From an uncultured Eubacteriales bacterium (GTDB taxonomy: Bacteria; Bacillota_A; Clostridia; Oscillospirales; Oscillospiraceae), in NCBI GenBank assembly GCA_900556015.1, contig USNH01000066.1, positions 1 to 5,821 of the forward strand: DNA of 5,821 nt, read 5' to 3'. The position numbers and the translations under genes were made by a program. Below are positions 1-5,730 of this stretch, piece by piece (within the stretch, counting starts at the first letter, position 1; every line of letters begins with the position of its first letter). Under the pieces are notes generated by a model. The model was not told where the DNA came from. It saw only the letters and a program-made list of their open reading frames with translations, and did not search any database.

Positions 1-394
1 CCCAGGCATGGAGCGTGGAGGCGGAGTCTGCCGAGGTGACGCCGTTGCAGGTGTTGCCGCCGATGGTGCCGGCGTTGCGGATCTGCGGGCCGCCGACCAT
101 GTCGACGGCTTCGCCCAGCACATTGATTCTCTCAATGATGATGGGGTCATGGGTGATGTGGGAGAAGGTCGTGAGCGAGCCGATGCGGATATTCTCCTGC
201 TCGTCCATGCAGATGCCGCGGATCTCGTCGACCTTCTGGATGGAGATGAGCTCCTTGCCGGCGCGGCGGCCTTCGCGCATCTGTACGAGCACGTCGGTGC
301 CGCCGGCGATGATCTGCGCTTCCGGATGCTCCAGACGAAGCCGGACGGCTTCTTCCACGCTGTGCGCCTCATAGAGCGCTTTCATATCATACAT
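1..394 (-). CDS. xdhB: Xanthine dehydrogenase FAD-binding subunit XdhB (3' part outside window)
   Basis: Partial gene; 131 codons are visible and the C-terminus lies beyond base 1. The product is the medium FAD subunit of a molybdenum hydroxylase, which passes electrons from the iron-sulfur subunit to NAD+ or another acceptor in the cytoplasm. Seen: the first FAD-binding loop AGGTDVL at residues 30-36, the second loop GPQIRNAGTIGGN at 102-114, and the following NGVTSADSAS at 117-126. All are in the order and spacing of the CO dehydrogenase flavoprotein/XdhB family, and they resemble E. coli XdhB as I remember it. The ATG at 394-392 is chosen because GGGAGG lies 8-10 nt upstream; a second ATG at codon 4 is less well placed. 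It follows xdhA by 15 nt in the same operon. No frameshift is seen in the visible part. Roughly 290 residues would be normal for the family, so over half is missing only because of the window edge. Confidence 0.93.
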   Translation of the reverse strand, partial: MYDMKALYEAHSVEEAVRLRLEHPEAQIIAGGTDVLVQMREGRRAGKELISIQKVDEIRGICMDEQENIRIGSLTTFSHITHDPIIIERINVLGEAVDMVGGPQIRNAGTIGGNTCNGVTSADSASTLHAW

Positions 395-401
395 GTTCTG
401 C

Positions 402-409
402 TACCTCCC
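402..409 (-). promoter_or_regulatory. Ribosome binding site of xdhB
   Basis: Read on the minus strand the sequence is GGGAGGTA, a close match to the Shine-Dalgarno consensus. It lies in the 15-nt gap between the xdhA stop and the xdhB ATG at 394. The tight spacing supports co-transcription and fixes the xdhB start. Confidence 0.75.
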
Positions 410-2704
410 TCAGTCCTGGATCAGACCCGCTTCGGTGAATTTCGCGAAGAGGATATGCGGCGTGATCGGCGCCTGGTCGATGGCGACGCCAGTCGCCTGA
501 TAGATGGCGTTGCGGATGGCGGGCGCCGGCGAGCACGCGGGCGGTTCGCCCAGCGCCTTGGTGCCGTAGGCGGACGTCGGCTCGTAGTTTTCCACAAACT
601 CGGCTTCCAGATCCGGATGGTCCATGAAGGTCGAGAGCTTGTAGTCGAGCAGGTTGTTGTTGAGCGGCCGGCCGGTCTTCTCATCGAACAGCAGCTGCTC
701 GGACAGGCCGTAGCCGATGCCCATCGACATGCCGCCGTGGACCTGCGCCTCGGCCAGCGCGGGGTTGATGAGCTTGCCGCAGTCATGGACGTTCACGATG
801 TTCAGGAGCTTGACCTTGCACATCGGGATATCGACCTCGACCTCGGCGAACGTGCAGCCGAAGGAATAGGCGTTGTTGCGGATGGTGTAGGTGGACTCGG
901 CGGTGATGTGCTCACTGTCGGCGGCGTTGTACTGGGCGGTCATGGCCAGCTCCTTCAGGCTCATGAGCACCGTGCCGTCCTGCTTGCGGATGATGTTGCC
1001 GTCCACGATGTCCATGTTGTCCACGGCCTGACGGGTCAGCTTGGTGGCGTAGGCCAGGATCTTCTGCCGCAGCAGCGTGGCGGTCTGCCGGATGGAGAAG
1101 CCGGCCACGTAGGTCTGACGGCTGGCGTAAGCGCCCAGGCCGGTGGGGGTGACATCGGTATCCTGACAGGAGACCACGCGCACGTCCTTGTAGCTCTTCA
1201 GGCCCACGGCCTCGGCGGTCATCTGAGAGTAGGCGGTGTCCGCGCCCTGACCGATCTCCGTCTCGCCGCACTGCATGGTCACTGTGCCGTCCAGGTTCAG
1301 CAGCATACGGTTGCTGGAGGTTTCCAAAGAGATGGGATAGACGGCGGTGTTGTACCAAAAGGCCGCCACGCCGATGCCCCGGCGGACGTCGCCGGTGTCG
1401 TTGGCGTATTCCTTGACCTTGCGGTCGTAGTCGATGTACTGCTTACCCTTTTCCAAACACTCGCGGAAGGAGTCGTAGTAGTTGGTGTTGCCGGAGAAGC
1501 CATCGTGGAAGCCCTTGGGCATGATGTACTTCATGCGGTACTCAAGAGGATCCATGTGTACCGCACGGGCGCACTCGTCGATGTTGGCATCATCGGCAAA
1601 GGAGGCCTGGGGCATACCGTAGCCCCGCATCGCGCCGGCGGCGGGCTTGTTGGTGAACACGGTGTAGGCGTCCAGCTCCATGTTGTCGCAGGGGTAGATC
1701 TGGGGGAACGAGCCCATGGCCTTGGCCACGATGGAGTGGCCGTGGGAGGCGTAAGAGCCCTGGTTGGAGAAACACTCCACCTTGCGGGCGGCCATAGAGC
1801 CATCCGGGCGCAGCCAGCTGATAATGTGGAAGCGGATGGCGTGGCGCACGCGGTTGGACACGAACGTCTCCTCGCGGGAGCAGTCGATGCGGACGCAGCG
1901 CCCGCCCACCTGAGTGGTGCACCAGGCACACAGCGGCTCATACAGCGCGTCCTGCTTGTTGCCGAAGCCGCCGCCGATGTAGGGCTTGATGATCTGAATA
2001 TCCGCCCAGGGACGGCCCAGGGCCTGTCCCACCACGCGGCGGATGATATGGGGGATCTGGGTGGAGGACACCACCACGATGCGGCCATTCTCCTCATAGG
2101 CGAAGCAGCCGTGGTTCTCGATGTGGCAGTGCTGCACGGTGGGCGTGTCGTACCAGCCCTCGACCTTGATAAGGCCCGGCTCTTGAATGGCGGCCTGATA
2201 GTCGCCCTTCCTCATGTCGGTGTGCTTGAGGATGTTGTTGGGGTAATTCTCGTGGAGCTGGGGCGCGCCGTCCTCCATGGCCTTCTGCACGTCCAGCACG
2301 AAGGGCAGCTCGTCATACTCTACCTTCAGCGCCCGAACGCCCTGCATGGCGGACACCTCATCCTCGGCGATGACCACCGCCACATCGTCGCCGTAGTACC
2401 GCACGTGGCGGTTCAGCAGGTGACGGTCGGCCACGTCCTGATGGCCGGGGTCCATGGACCAGGGATGGCCTGCCGTGGGGAAGCAGTGCTCCGGCACATC
2501 GAAGCAGGTCAGCACCTTGACCACACCGGGGATGGCCTCCGCCGCCGACTTGTCAATGGACTTGACGAAGCCGTGGGCGATGGTCGAATGCTTGATGCGG
2601 ACGTACAGCGCCCCTGCGGGCATACGGTCCTCGTAGTATTTTGTCCGCCCGGTGGCCTTGTCAAAGGCGTCCACGCGGATCTCGCTCTTTCCCACCTTAC
2701 TCAT
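410..2704 (-). CDS. xdhA: Xanthine dehydrogenase molybdopterin-binding subunit XdhA
   Basis: Complete 764-aa large subunit of a xanthine dehydrogenase-type molybdenum hydroxylase. It binds the molybdenum-pterin cofactor and hydroxylates a purine or related heterocycle, with electrons leaving through Fe-S and FAD subunits. Seen: the aldehyde oxidase/XDH 'a/b hammerhead' region at about residues 15-135, then cofactor-binding domains with STQ (Q216), GGGFGNK (244-250), AGAMRGYG (356-363), GQGADT (485-490) and the catalytic Glu in GEPP (E720). The length and many segments agree with my memory of E. coli XdhA (752 aa), including SYASHGHSI and GGGFGNKQD. The position of bovine Glu802 is Gln251 here. 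The reading frame is open to 2902, but ATG 2704 has AGGAGG 9 nt upstream and starts at the conserved N-terminus; the upstream 66 codons cover the promoter. First gene of a minus-strand operon with xdhB. The exact substrate is not shown by sequence; other members oxidise nicotinate-like or aldehyde substrates. Confidence 0.93.
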   Translation of the reverse strand: MSKVGKSEIRVDAFDKATGRTKYYEDRMPAGALYVRIKHSTIAHGFVKSIDKSAAEAIPGVVKVLTCFDVPEHCFPTAGHPWSMDPGHQDVADRHLLNRHVRYYGDDVAVVIAEDEVSAMQGVRALKVEYDELPFVLDVQKAMEDGAPQLHENYPNNILKHTDMRKGDYQAAIQEPGLIKVEGWYDTPTVQHCHIENHGCFAYEENGRIVVVSSTQIPHIIRRVVGQALGRPWADIQIIKPYIGGGFGNKQDALYEPLCAWCTTQVGGRCVRIDCSREETFVSNRVRHAIRFHIISWLRPDGSMAARKVECFSNQGSYASHGHSIVAKAMGSFPQIYPCDNMELDAYTVFTNKPAAGAMRGYGMPQASFADDANIDECARAVHMDPLEYRMKYIMPKGFHDGFSGNTNYYDSFRECLEKGKQYIDYDRKVKEYANDTGDVRRGIGVAAFWYNTAVYPISLETSSNRMLLNLDGTVTMQCGETEIGQGADTAYSQMTAEAVGLKSYKDVRVVSCQDTDVTPTGLGAYASRQTYVAGFSIRQTATLLRQKILAYATKLTRQAVDNMDIVDGNIIRKQDGTVLMSLKELAMTAQYNAADSEHITAESTYTIRNNAYSFGCTFAEVEVDIPMCKVKLLNIVNVHDCGKLINPALAEAQVHGGMSMGIGYGLSEQLLFDEKTGRPLNNNLLDYKLSTFMDHPDLEAEFVENYEPTSAYGTKALGEPPACSPAPAIRNAIYQATGVAIDQAPITPHILFAKFTEAGLIQD

Positions 2705-2713
2705 AGTAGGCAG

Positions 2714-2719
2714 CCTCCT
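2714..2719 (-). promoter_or_regulatory. Ribosome binding site of xdhA
   Basis: A perfect AGGAGG on the minus strand, 9 nt before the ATG at 2704. It decides between this start and the longer open frame that continues to 2902 without a comparable site. Confidence 0.8.
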
Positions 2720-2776
2720 GTTGCAAAACTTGGAAATGTCGTCTATATTTTTTGCTAATGATACATATTCACGAAA

Positions 2777-2805
2777 ATTATAGCACGGGACAGGGGAAAT
2801 GTACA
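2777..2805 (-). promoter_or_regulatory. Predicted sigma-A promoter of the xdhA-xdhB operon (extended -10)
   Basis: On the minus strand there is a perfect TATAAT (2777-2782) preceded by TGC, giving an extended -10. A -35-like TGTACA (2800-2805, 4 of 6 consensus bases) lies 17 nt upstream. Transcription would start near 2770, leaving a leader of about 65 nt before ATG 2704. The leader holds a weak GCAAAA/TTTTGC inverted repeat (2723-2728 with 2750-2755), but I recognise no riboswitch. Confidence 0.65.
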
Positions 2806-2848
2806 GCGAAAGCGTGATTTTATTTTCGGAATAACGATACGGCGAAGC

Positions 2849-2877
2849 TTGACGGGGCATACTGAAGCTGATACACT
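2849..2877 (+). promoter_or_regulatory. Predicted promoter of the mocA-like gene
   Basis: TTGACG (2849-2854) is separated by exactly 17 nt from TACACT (2872-2877), matching 5 of 6 and 4 of 6 consensus bases. The predicted start of transcription, near 2884, lies immediately before the ribosome binding site, so the leader would be unusually short (about 18 nt to TTG 2902). It is divergent from, and about 50-70 bp away from, the xdhA promoter, leaving room for a shared regulator. Two ACTGAA repeats (2861-2866 and 2875-2880) overlap it, but their meaning is unknown. Confidence 0.45.
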
Positions 2878-2885
2878 GAAACGGA

Positions 2886-2893
2886 AAGGAAGG
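2886..2893 (+). promoter_or_regulatory. Ribosome binding site that decides the mocA start
   Basis: AAGGAAGG ends 8 nt before TTG 2902, an ideal spacing. The alternative GTG at 2893 overlaps this purine run and would have essentially no spacer, so TTG 2902 is favoured although GTG is the commoner start codon. Confidence 0.5.
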
Positions 2894-2901
2894 TGGCGGC
2901 A

Positions 2902-3492
2902 TTGGAGGAGCTGCGTATCGGGTGTGTCGTTATGGCGGCGGGCTGCGGCAGCCGCTTCGGACGGAATAAGCTGGAGGCGGAGGTGGGCGGCAAAACGCTG
3001 CTGTGCCGGGCGCTGGAGGCCGTGCCGTCCCGGTCGTTCTGCCGGGTGACGGTGGTGACGCAGTATGACGAGGCCGCCGCGCTGGCGGAATCGTTCGGCT
3101 TTGACGTGGTGCGGAACGACCACCCGGAGGAGGGACTGAGCCGCACGGTGCATTTGGGCACGGAGGCCCTGGCGGACTGCGACGCCATTTTGTACCAGGT
3201 GGCGGATCAGCCGCTTTTGCGGCGGGAAAGCATCGCCGGGGAGGTGTCGTTTTTCCGCCAGCACCCGGAGTATATCGTGGCCTTGGGCCACGGCGGCGTG
3301 CGGGGCAACCCCTGCATCTTTCCCAGGCGGTTTTTCCGGGAGCTGATGGCCCTGACCGGCGACACCGGCGGCAGCGCCGTCATACGGCAATACCCCGGAG
3401 AGATGCTGCTGTACGAAGTGCCCGCGGCGGAGCTCCACGACGTGGACACGGTGGAGGCGCTGGCGGCGGCGGAAAAGAAAACACTGCTGTAA
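2902..3492 (+). CDS. mocA: MocA-like molybdenum cofactor cytidylyltransferase
   Basis: A 196-aa nucleotidyltransferase of the MobA/MocA family. MocA joins CTP to molybdopterin to give the cytosine dinucleotide form used by xanthine dehydrogenase-family enzymes. Seen: the nucleotide-binding loop AAGCGSRFGRNK at residues 12-23, RND..EEGLSRTV at 71-83 (the MocA-type N-x-EGLS block), DQP at 102-104 (metal/nucleotide site), GNPCIFP at 135-141, GDTGG at 153-157 and HDVDT at 179-183. These are the expected blocks in the expected order, and the length is normal (about 190-200). The start is TTG 2902 by ribosome binding site spacing; GTG 2893 would add three residues. It is transcribed divergently from xdhA, which supports a dedicated role in finishing the XdhA cofactor. 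Transfer of GMP (MobA activity) or another sugar-nucleotide-type reaction cannot be excluded by sequence, but the neighbour and the EGLS/DQP blocks favour MocA. Confidence 0.87.
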   Translation: MEELRIGCVVMAAGCGSRFGRNKLEAEVGGKTLLCRALEAVPSRSFCRVTVVTQYDEAAALAESFGFDVVRNDHPEEGLSRTVHLGTEALADCDAILYQVADQPLLRRESIAGEVSFFRQHPEYIVALGHGGVRGNPCIFPRRFFRELMALTGDTGGSAVIRQYPGEMLLYEVPAAELHDVDTVEALAAAEKKTLL

Positions 3493-3493
3493 C

Positions 3494-3532
3494 AAGACCC
3501 GTGGAACGCCCAAAGGGCGTTCCACGGGTCTT
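3494..3532. terminator. Perfect 18-bp hairpin between convergent genes, probably a bidirectional terminator
   Basis: The left arm AAGACCCGTGGAACGCCC (3494-3511) is exactly complementary to the right arm at 3515-3532, with a 3-nt AAA loop. It starts 2 nt after the mocA stop codon and lies 25 nt beyond the stop of the convergent membrane-protein gene. The T-tracts are weak on both sides (TCTTACG on plus, TCTTGTT on minus), so termination efficiency is uncertain, but the position and stem strength suit a shared terminator. Confidence 0.75.
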
Positions 3533-3557
3533 ACGTATTGCGCTGCTGGCAGGGTGG

Positions 3558-5099
3558 TCATGCGTCCTCCTGCGCCGGCGGCGCGGCTCTTTCGGACAGG
3601 AATTCCTGTATGTAGGACTGGTAGGTGTCCACTTCACCGCCCCTGCCGAAGCTCTGCCACAGCGACAGCGCGTCCTGGTAGGGATAGACGGGGCGCAGCT
3701 GCCGGGCGTAATTGCACCAGCCGTCCAGATACGTCCAGTCGTCCGTCAGGCTGACGGCATCGAAGATCAGGTACGCCCGCCCGTTGGCGGCGTGACGCGG
3801 CCAGGACCACACGGCGGTGACGGTTTCCCGGGTGGACGCGCCGAAGAAGCCCTGCGTGGTGGTGGAGGTCTGCTCCAGCCGGGAGAACGGCGCTGCCAGC
3901 GGCTGGCCGCCCCTGTCGCATAGCACCCGCCCGCCGCAATAGCCGCCCCGCGTCCAATCCTGGGGCGTGGAATACCAAATGGGCCACGCCTCGATGCCCT
4001 GGGTGAAGTCGGTCATCGCGTCGCCGTTGACAGTGACATACTGGATAAACATCACCCGCTGGGGCGCTTCGTCCAGCACCACCGCCACGTGGGTCGCGGT
4101 ACACACCGGCACGTCGTAGATGCGGTAGGTGTAGAGGTACGAGCCGTCGCTCTGCTTCTTCGCGCTGTCATATTTCCAGTTGCTGGGGAGCGCATCGTCG
4201 TACCACTTGTCGGTGGTCACTTCCCGGTAGGTGTTCTTGCCCCACTTTGTGTCCTCCTGTACGTAGACCTCCGCCGCGCCGTCCAGCGCCGCCACCTCGC
4301 CGGCGGTCAAGTCATTGAGGACGGCCTCCGGGAAGCCCAGCTCCAGCAGCTCCTGCCGGATGGCCGTATCCTGGGGCGCGTCCTTGCGGGCCTGCCAGTC
4401 CGTGGGATAGCGCTGGCCCAGGAACGCGGCCAGCAGGACGGATGCCAGCAGCAGCCCCAGGCTGCCCCACAGCACTGCCCAGCCCGGCAGGCGCACCGGC
4501 GCTGCCGTGATGACGTAGCCGGTGTCCGCCAGGGAGCGGGACAGCTTTGCCATGTTCCGCAGCAGGACGATATAGATGACCAGCAGCGGCACGACCAGCA
4601 GCCAGCCCTCCAGCCCGATATAGGCCAGAGGCAGCAGCAGGCCGTACAGCACCGCCATCGCCCCGGCGGCGGGCGCGGCGGGCTTCTCCGCCCCTGCGCT
4701 GCGGGACACGCCCATCATGCCCCGCCACAGGCAGATATACAGCGCCAGCGTTACCAGCGAGGTGCAGTAGGCCAGGGTTTTGTCCAGCTCCACCGGCAGG
4801 GACAGCAGCACGTAGGCCGTCCCTCGGAGGAGCAGCGCCGCCAGCGACAGCCTGTAGCACCAGCCCAGGGGCGCATTCTCCCGCCGCAGGGTGCGGAAGC
4901 CCAGCACCAGCAGCACCGCGCCCAACGCGGGCAGGAGGTAGTCCAGATACAGGAGGTTCAGTGTGATGGTGGTCAGGCCCATGCCCCATAGGATCTGACT
5001 CATGGCCGTCTGCCACGGGTTCACCGCGCTGTCAGACGGCGGCGGCAGCGCGGCGGCGTCCTCGCGGAGCAGCTCGTCAAAGCGCAGGTCGTCAGTCAT
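3558..5099 (-). CDS. Polytopic membrane protein paired with ECF sigma factor, candidate anti-sigma/sensor
   Basis: A 513-aa protein of no named family that I can assign. Seen: an acidic N-terminal stretch (1-30), then about seven hydrophobic segments near residues 33-50, 53-69, 80-101, 108-126, 146-163, 165-181 and 205-228. A soluble C-terminal domain of about 285 residues follows. Arg/Lys-rich loops at 68-75, 126-139 and 181-203 predict N-in, C-out topology, so the large domain faces outside. It begins with LELGFPEAVLNDLTAGEVAAL-like helical sequence (252-272), is rich in Trp and Tyr, and has Cys333, 388, 394 and 462. The ATG at 5099 is chosen because AGGGGGTGA lies just upstream; GTG 5108 would overlap that site. 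Its start overlaps the sigma gene end by 8 nt (ATGACTGA), so the two are translationally coupled. By position it may hold or sense for the sigma factor, but there is no HxxxCxxC zinc anti-sigma motif. That function is inference only. Confidence 0.85.
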   Translation of the reverse strand: MTDDLRFDELLREDAAALPPPSDSAVNPWQTAMSQILWGMGLTTITLNLLYLDYLLPALGAVLLVLGFRTLRRENAPLGWCYRLSLAALLLRGTAYVLLSLPVELDKTLAYCTSLVTLALYICLWRGMMGVSRSAGAEKPAAPAAGAMAVLYGLLLPLAYIGLEGWLLVVPLLVIYIVLLRNMAKLSRSLADTGYVITAAPVRLPGWAVLWGSLGLLLASVLLAAFLGQRYPTDWQARKDAPQDTAIRQELLELGFPEAVLNDLTAGEVAALDGAAEVYVQEDTKWGKNTYREVTTDKWYDDALPSNWKYDSAKKQSDGSYLYTYRIYDVPVCTATHVAVVLDEAPQRVMFIQYVTVNGDAMTDFTQGIEAWPIWYSTPQDWTRGGYCGGRVLCDRGGQPLAAPFSRLEQTSTTTQGFFGASTRETVTAVWSWPRHAANGRAYLIFDAVSLTDDWTYLDGWCNYARQLRPVYPYQDALSLWQSFGRGGEVDTYQSYIQEFLSERAAPPAQEDA

Positions 5100-5625
5100 C
5101 CAGCTCACCCCCTAACTTTTGACGCAACCCCTGCCGCAGGCGGTACAGCCGCCCCTCCACCGCCCGCTCCGTCAGGCCCAGCTCGGCGGCCATTTGGGCG
5201 GTGGACTGGCAGTAGTAGTATTTTCGATAGAAAAGATCGCGCTCCTGCACCGGCAGCGCCGCGATGACGGCACGCAGCCGGGAGCGCCGCTCCCGGTGCA
5301 GCAGCTCCTCCTCAGCGCTGTGGCCGTGGGCGTCGCTGTCCTCCAGCGGTGTGTCGGATTGGCGCTGCCCGCGGGCGCGGTTCAGCGCGGCGTTGCGGCT
5401 CAGAGCTGTCAGCCAGCTGTTCAGACTGCCCTTTTCGCTGTCAAAGCCCGCCGCGTTCTGCCATATCCGCAGGGAGATGTCGGCGAAGCACTCCTCCCGA
5501 TCCCGTTCATCCGTCAGGATGGGCCGCAGGATGTAGCGGATCAGCGGCCCGAATCGCCGCAGCAGCGCTTGCAGCGCCGCTTCATCGCCGCCGGCGATGC
5601 GTTCCATCGTCTGTCTGTCGTCCAC
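5092..5625 (-). CDS. ECF-type RNA polymerase sigma factor
   Basis: A 177-aa sigma-70 family protein of the small extracytoplasmic-function type, which directs RNA polymerase to a limited set of promoters. Seen: region 2 at about residues 16-85, with RFGPLIRYIL, the DREECFADISLRIWQN core-binding helix (42-57), and SLNSWLTALSRNAALNRAR for -10 contact. A charged linker follows (86-112), then region 4 at about 113-172 with the helix-turn-helix QSTAQMAAELGLTERAVEGR (140-159). There is no region 1.1 or 3, as usual for ECF sigmas. The GTG at 5625 is used because AGGAGG lies 6 nt upstream. First gene of the pair, overlapping the downstream membrane protein, which suggests that protein controls it. 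The specific ECF group and target promoters cannot be read from the sequence. Confidence 0.93.
   Translation of the reverse strand: MDDRQTMERIAGGDEAALQALLRRFGPLIRYILRPILTDERDREECFADISLRIWQNAAGFDSEKGSLNSWLTALSRNAALNRARGQRQSDTPLEDSDAHGHSAEEELLHRERRSRLRAVIAALPVQERDLFYRKYYYCQSTAQMAAELGLTERAVEGRLYRLRQGLRQKLGGELDD
5105..5113 (-). promoter_or_regulatory. Ribosome binding site of the sigma-linked membrane protein
   Basis: AGGGGGTGA on the minus strand differs from the ideal AGGAGGTGA by one base, and its AGGGGG core ends 8 nt before ATG 5099. It lies inside the last codons of the sigma gene. It decides the start in favour of ATG 5099 over GTG 5108. Confidence 0.7.
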
Positions 5626-5631
5626 GCGATC

Positions 5632-5637
5632 CCTCCT
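5632..5637 (-). promoter_or_regulatory. Ribosome binding site of the sigma gene
   Basis: A perfect AGGAGG on the minus strand, 6 nt before GTG 5625. It supports the GTG start over the in-frame ATG six codons later. Confidence 0.75.
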
Positions 5638-5657
5638 CTCCTGCGGTTTTCTACTGT

Positions 5658-5663
5658 ATCATA
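5658..5663 (-). promoter_or_regulatory. Possible -10 element of the sigma operon promoter
   Basis: TATGAT on the minus strand (5 of 6 match to TATAAT) would place a transcription start near 5651, giving a leader of about 25 nt that includes the ribosome binding site. No good -35 lies 16-18 nt upstream; that position falls inside the inverted repeat 5669-5690. A GGAAC at 5668-5672 (minus strand) resembles an ECF -35, but no clear CGTC-type -10 follows. The box sits within a small odd palindrome, TGTATCATACA (5655-5665). Confidence 0.35.
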
Positions 5664-5668
5664 CACCG

Positions 5669-5690
5669 TTCCGTGGGAAATCCCACGGAA
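5669..5690. repeat. 10-bp inverted repeat upstream of the sigma gene, possible operator
   Basis: TTCCGTGGGA (5669-5678) and TCCCACGGAA (5681-5690) are perfect arms separated by AA. The centre is about 28 nt upstream of the predicted transcription start, over the -35 region of the sigma operon. That location suits a DNA-binding dimer. As RNA it could also fold into a hairpin; the minus strand lacks a following T-run, which argues against a terminator. Confidence 0.55.
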
Positions 5691-5706
5691 AATCTTGCCG
5701 TGTAAA

Positions 5707-5730
5707 GAAGCGCCCCGTTTGGGGCGCTTC
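5707..5730 (-). terminator. Terminator-like hairpin for a transcript entering from the right edge
   Basis: GAAGCGCCCC (5707-5716) pairs perfectly with GGGGCGCTTC (5721-5730) around a 4-nt loop. On the minus strand the stem is followed by TTTACA, a short T-run; on the plus strand no T-run follows. It would therefore end an upstream minus-strand transcript before the sigma promoter. An attenuator in a long sigma leader is an alternative. Confidence 0.5.

Noticed and set aside
8..2758. Very long open frame (916 codons) on the plus strand across xdhB and xdhA
   Set aside because: It is antisense to two clearly homologous genes. Its translation is dominated by Gly, Val, His, Leu and Asp with no recognisable domain, and it runs without regard to gene borders. 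Long antisense frames are expected in GC-rich coding DNA.
2705..2902. N-terminal extension of XdhA by 66 residues
   Set aside because: The extension covers the promoter and leader, lacks family similarity, and the internal ATG 2704 has a perfect AGGAGG at good spacing.
2755..3561. 268-codon minus-strand frame opposite mocA
   Set aside because: The plus strand carries all MocA motifs in order; the antisense translation is Arg/His-rich with no domain.
4089..4991. 300-codon plus-strand open frame opposite the membrane protein
   Set aside because: Low-complexity Gln/Arg/His/Gly-rich translation and no ribosome binding site support. The opposite strand has a coherent membrane protein with membrane segments and a coupled start.
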